Source of the DNA: a virus | DNA length: 31,413 nt | Reading direction: 5' to 3' (one strand) | Virus record (IMG/VR): IMGVR_UViG_3300036985_003138 | Coordinates: 1-31,413 of that record | In this document: in pieces, positions 29,003 to 31,413 of the stretch | Layout of the letters: every line of letters starts with the position of its first letter | How positions within the stretch are numbered: position 1 is the first letter of the stretch | The notes under the pieces: model-generated | The model's database searches: none | The model's input: only the letters and a program-made list of their open reading frames with translations | Told to the model about the DNA's origin: nothing | Position numbers and translations under genes: made by a program

Positions 29003-29697
29003 CACCACCATATAAAATAGCCGCGTGGAGTTACAGTTCATTAGGTACGTTCAAACAATGTCCGCATAGGTATTACCGTGAACGAATTGCTAAAGACATC
29101 ACCAAAGAACCTGATACTGAAGCCATTATATATGGTACAGAACTACACAAAGCAGCAGAGGATTATATTGGTGAAGGTACAGCTATTCCGCCACAGTTCA
29201 GCTACATACAAGTGTGGCTTGATAAACTAAAGGCTATTGAGGGTACCAAGTACGTTGAACGCAAGATGGGTATTACTCGAACAGAGGGTGTATTCGGGGC
29301 GTGTGATTTCTTCGCCCCTGATGTGTGGTTTCGTGGGGTAGCCGACTTATTGATAGTCAGCGCAGATAGTACAACAGCCTACATCGTGGATTACAAAACA
29401 GGTAAAAACGCAAAGTACGCAGACCCGTTACAGTTAGAACTCATGGCAGCGTGTGTATTCCTTTTACACCCTACAGTGATAAAGATTAAAGGTATGTTGC
29501 TGTATGTAGTATCGCGGGAAGTTATCACTAAAGAATATGAGGTTCAAGACCGCTTCAAAGTGTTTGAGAACTTAGACGAAGTGCTGCATCGCAGAACGGT
29601 AGCCTACGAAACAGGTGTATTCAATAAGAACCCGAATGGCTTATGCCGTGCATGGTGTCCTGTAGTGGATTGCGCCTATAATGGGAGAGCAAAATGA
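28999..29697 (+). CDS. Cas4/RecB-like PD-(D/E)XK nuclease with Fe-S cysteines
   Basis: 232 aa. Signature order of the RecB/Cas4 family: SYSSLGTFKQCPHRYY with C21; GTELHKAAE (H50); GVADLL (D116); VDYKTGK (D131, K133); Q145 in LQLELM; then C216, C220 and C225 at the C-terminus. The single N-terminal and three C-terminal cysteines are the 4Fe-4S layout of AddB/Cas4 nucleases. It probably processes DNA ends during replication or recombination. No Cas1/Cas2 or CRISPR is near. It overlaps both neighbours (ATGA). Confidence 0.85.
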   Translation: MTPPYKIAAWSYSSLGTFKQCPHRYYRERIAKDITKEPDTEAIIYGTELHKAAEDYIGEGTAIPPQFSYIQVWLDKLKAIEGTKYVERKMGITRTEGVFGACDFFAPDVWFRGVADLLIVSADSTTAYIVDYKTGKNAKYADPLQLELMAACVFLLHPTVIKIKGMLLYVVSREVITKEYEVQDRFKVFENLDEVLHRRTVAYETGVFNKNPNGLCRAWCPVVDCAYNGRAK

Positions 29698-29798
29698 CAT
29701 GGTATCTAAGTTTGATGGGTGTGGTAGCGGTGCTAGGCATTAAGTTGCTCGTAGAAGCAGCGGACATTATGGTAACAAATTTATTTAAGGGGTTGTGA
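29694..29798 (+). CDS. 34-aa membrane peptide
   Basis: MTWYLSLMGVVAVLGIKLLV followed by EAADIMVTNLFKGL. Residues 3-20 form one transmembrane helix. It starts in an ATGA overlap with the nuclease and its stop overlaps the next start (TGATG). Function unknown. Confidence 0.5.
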   Translation: MTWYLSLMGVVAVLGIKLLVEAADIMVTNLFKGL

Positions 29799-29992
29799 TG
29801 GAAGTTAGAGTAGGCAGTTTATGGAAGCACAAAGAAACAGGGGAAGGCGTGGTAATCAGATACTTAGGTATCTCAAAAGACATTAACAACACAGAGGTAG
29901 ACGTAGCGGGTACCTTGAGTGACTCAGGACGTAGTTATGTCTATTCGCACAAAGCGATAGTCAAATACTTTGACGAGGTGGACGATGTATAA
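29798..29992 (+). CDS. Small SH3-like phage protein
   Basis: 64 aa. MEVRVGSLWKHKETGEGVVI... SYVYSHKAIVKYFDEVDDV follows the VxxGxxWxHKxTG pattern of the C-terminal domain of the repeat proteins at 24118 and 24790, so it is probably a stand-alone version of that fold. ATG 29798 chosen because it overlaps the preceding TGA; a GTG at 29795 is also in frame. Function unknown. Confidence 0.55.
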   Translation: MEVRVGSLWKHKETGEGVVIRYLGISKDINNTEVDVAGTLSDSGRSYVYSHKAIVKYFDEVDDV

Positions 29993-30003
29993 GGAGCGCA
30001 ACG

Positions 30004-30294
30004 ATGCCATATAAGAATCCAAAAGACCGTGACTACAAACACGAGCATGAACTGGAAATGCAGAAACCCGAAGCGCGAAAGCTAAGAGCTAAACGCCAGA
30101 CAGCACGCAGAGCGTTAGATGCACAGGGCATAGACCGTACAGGTAAAGACATTGACCACAAGAAACCATTAAGCAAAGGCGGGTCAAACAAGAAAGAAAA
30201 CCTGCGTTTAGTTTCACCAGAAACAAACAGAGCCTTCTCACAAAAGAAAGGCAAGACGGTTAAGAACGCAGACCCAGGGAGTCGAAAGGTATGA
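30004..30294 (+). CDS. HNH endonuclease-like protein
   Basis: 96 aa. HNH core in residues 49-76: D51 H52 (DIDHKKPLSKGGSNKKENLR), the GG turn (59-60), N66 and N75 (SPETNRAF). The N-terminus and linker are very basic, for DNA binding. It could be a nicking or packaging-linked HNH enzyme or a homing-type gene; phage HNH proteins near terminases help cos cleavage, but this one lies with replication genes. AAGGAG lies 9 nt before the ATG. It overlaps the next gene by 4 bp. Confidence 0.75.
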   Translation: MPYKNPKDRDYKHEHELEMQKPEARKLRAKRQTARRALDAQGIDRTGKDIDHKKPLSKGGSNKKENLRLVSPETNRAFSQKKGKTVKNADPGSRKV

Positions 30295-30506
30295 CAGTTA
30301 GTTTGCCCGTAGCAGCAATTAGGCAGTACGCACGGGACGTAGGGATGAATGAGGGGTTTATGCAGCAACACCAAGATATGATTGAGTCCTTCGCCCTGCG
30401 TGTAGCCTCTGCCCAAAAGAAGAAAGACCAGCAAGCAGTAAGAGCATGGTACTTCAACAAAGCAATGAACAAACCGCAGCTATTTGAGCTGCTTGAATCA
30501 GCATAA
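30291..30506 (+). CDS. Small phage protein, unknown
   Basis: 71 aa, mostly helical: VAAIRQYARDVGMNEGFMQQ, then QQAVRAWYFNKAMNKPQLFE. Coupled to the HNH gene by ATGA. Not recognised. It is followed by two small hairpins before the helicase gene. Confidence 0.55.
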   Translation: MTVSLPVAAIRQYARDVGMNEGFMQQHQDMIESFALRVASAQKKKDQQAVRAWYFNKAMNKPQLFELLESA

Positions 30507-30512
30507 TGAAAC

Positions 30513-30550
30513 GCCCTGTGTAACAGCAGGGCTACTTGGGTTTGACCCAA
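30513..30550 (+). promoter_or_regulatory. Two adjacent hairpins in the helicase leader
   Basis: GCCCTG (30513-30518) / CAGGGC (30527-30532) with an 8-nt loop, then TTGGGT (30536-30541) / ACCCAA (30545-30550) with a 3-nt loop. There is no T tract, so they are not a normal terminator. They end 7 nt before GGAG of the helicase gene and could set its translation or RNA stability. Confidence 0.5.
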
Positions 30551-30567
30551 TGACAATGGAGAAAATA

Positions 30568-31413
30568 ATGGAAATAATTCAAAACAAAGCACTACTCGTA
30601 GAAACCGAGTACCCAGAACGTATCACCACAATTATCCTGAAGTCAAAGCTGGTAGCCCACAACCAAGTGTTAGTCCATTGGGGGCATGATGAATGCAAAG
30701 TGCTGCATAACTTAGGGTTCAAAAACACGCCGTCACTCATCGAGAAAGAATATCAGTGGACAGGTATGTATAAACCGTTTGACCACCAACGCATATCGTC
30801 GGGGTTTTTAAGTATGAACAAACGCGCATACTTATTATCAGAAATGGGTTGTGGGAAGTCAGCCAGTGTAGCGTGGGCTGCGGATTACCTTATGAATCAA
30901 GGACATATTAAACGTATGTTGATTATTTGTCCGCTGTCTATTATCAAAGCTGCGTGGCAAAGTGATTTGTTTAAAGTGGTTATGCACAGAAGTGTTGCCA
31001 TCGCACACGGCGATAGACGCGCCCGTGTCGCAGCGATACAAAGCAAAGCAGATATTGTCATCATAAACTACGATGGTGTTGAAACGGTAGCCGCTGAACT
31101 CGCTGCTGGGGGTTTTGACTTATTCGTACTGGATGAAGCGACAGCCATTAAGAAAGCATCGACACGCAGGTGGAAGGCGATTAACCAGATAATCAAACCA
31201 GATGATTGGTTGTGGCTTATGACAGGAACACCTGCTGCTCAATCCCCTGTGGACGCTTATGGACTAATAAAACTTCTCCACCCGCGCAAAGTAGATAAGT
31301 CAGAACACCAGTTCAAAGACCGCGTGATGTTTAAAGCCAGTCAGTTTGTGTACAAACCTAAAGCGGACGCAATGGAATATGTCCACTCACTTATGCAACC
31401 AGCTATTCGTTAT
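30568..31413 (+). CDS. SNF2-type DEAD/DEAH helicase, 5' part
   Basis: 282 codons to the window edge; the gene continues. ATG 30568 chosen for GGAG (30558-30561) 6 nt upstream; ATG 30556 is in frame but lacks a site. Motifs: Q-motif KPFDHQ (Q74), Walker A SEMGCGKS (91-98), Ia IICPLSII, motif II LDEAT (188-192, DEAT instead of DEAH), motif III MTGTP (218-222). This order is that of phage SNF2-like ATPases that accompany VRR-NUC, Pol A and PD-(D/E)XK genes. It probably works as the replication/recombination helicase or translocase. The RecA2 half is outside the window. Confidence 0.85.
   Translation, partial: MEIIQNKALLVETEYPERITTIILKSKLVAHNQVLVHWGHDECKVLHNLGFKNTPSLIEKEYQWTGMYKPFDHQRISSGFLSMNKRAYLLSEMGCGKSASVAWAADYLMNQGHIKRMLIICPLSIIKAAWQSDLFKVVMHRSVAIAHGDRRARVAAIQSKADIVIINYDGVETVAAELAAGGFDLFVLDEATAIKKASTRRWKAINQIIKPDDWLWLMTGTPAAQSPVDAYGLIKLLHPRKVDKSEHQFKDRVMFKASQFVYKPKADAMEYVHSLMQPAIRY

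Noticed and set aside
28999-29697. CRISPR-associated Cas4
   Set aside because: No CRISPR array, Cas1 or Cas2; phage Cas4/RecB-like nucleases are common replication genes.
1-31413. Integrase, cI-type repressor, tRNA genes, attachment sites
   Set aside because: None visible; lysogeny cannot be decided from this window.

Overview
The window is most of a tailed double-stranded DNA bacteriophage genome (Caudoviricetes), free or integrated. All recognisable genes are phage genes. There is no rRNA, tRNA or CRISPR, and I see no clear host gene. The structural set (terminase, large portal, GroES-like protein, scaffold, capsid, small neck proteins, beta-propeller repeat protein) plus a family A DNA polymerase, ATP-dependent ligase, SNF2 helicase and small nucleases fits a podovirus-like phage. 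I see no tape-measure or sheath gene, but both ends are cut, so morphology is inference. The host is probably a Gram-negative bacterium because sigma70-type promoters are readable; I cannot name it.

Region 1 (1-16068, minus strand) is the late module. Read in transcription order it is TerS, TerL, portal, two small genes, a GroES-like co-chaperonin, scaffold, a conserved head gene, a probable decoration protein and the major capsid protein. Then comes an inserted KilA-N gene with its own promoter and terminators, followed by small virion proteins, neck/adaptor proteins and tail-fibre-like proteins. The module runs off the left edge inside a 47-residue beta-propeller repeat. Most junctions are TAATG or ATGA overlaps.

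Region 2 (16069-17179) is a non-coding control region between the late (minus) and early (plus) modules. It holds two TTGACA promoter candidates, an 8-bp tandem repeat, a 14-copy TGTAGT motif array in both orientations, and a run of AAAGCA boxes in exact 10-bp register. It is the best candidate for the replication origin and/or the early/late switch.

Region 3 (17180-20060, plus) is an early operon of about ten small genes closed by a terminator. Region 4 (20082-22736, plus) carries a possible SleB-like cell-wall hydrolase, a zinc-ribbon protein, a VRR-NUC nuclease, a promoter with a palindromic operator, and the DNA ligase. Region 5 (22739-26824, plus) is an accessory block: two paralogous modular-repeat proteins (one frameshifted at a G tract), a remnant of a third copy, and many tiny membrane or exported proteins. 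Region 6 (26821-31413, plus) is the replication/recombination block: family A DNA polymerase, a Cas4/RecB-like Fe-S nuclease, an HNH protein and an SNF2-type helicase cut by the right edge.

The early side would make and process DNA (polymerase, helicase, ligase, VRR-NUC, PD-(D/E)XK, HNH). The late side packages it (TerS/TerL/portal) into a capsid built with scaffold and a phage GroES-like partner for host GroEL. Functions are assigned from visible motifs and remembered family patterns; no database search was run.
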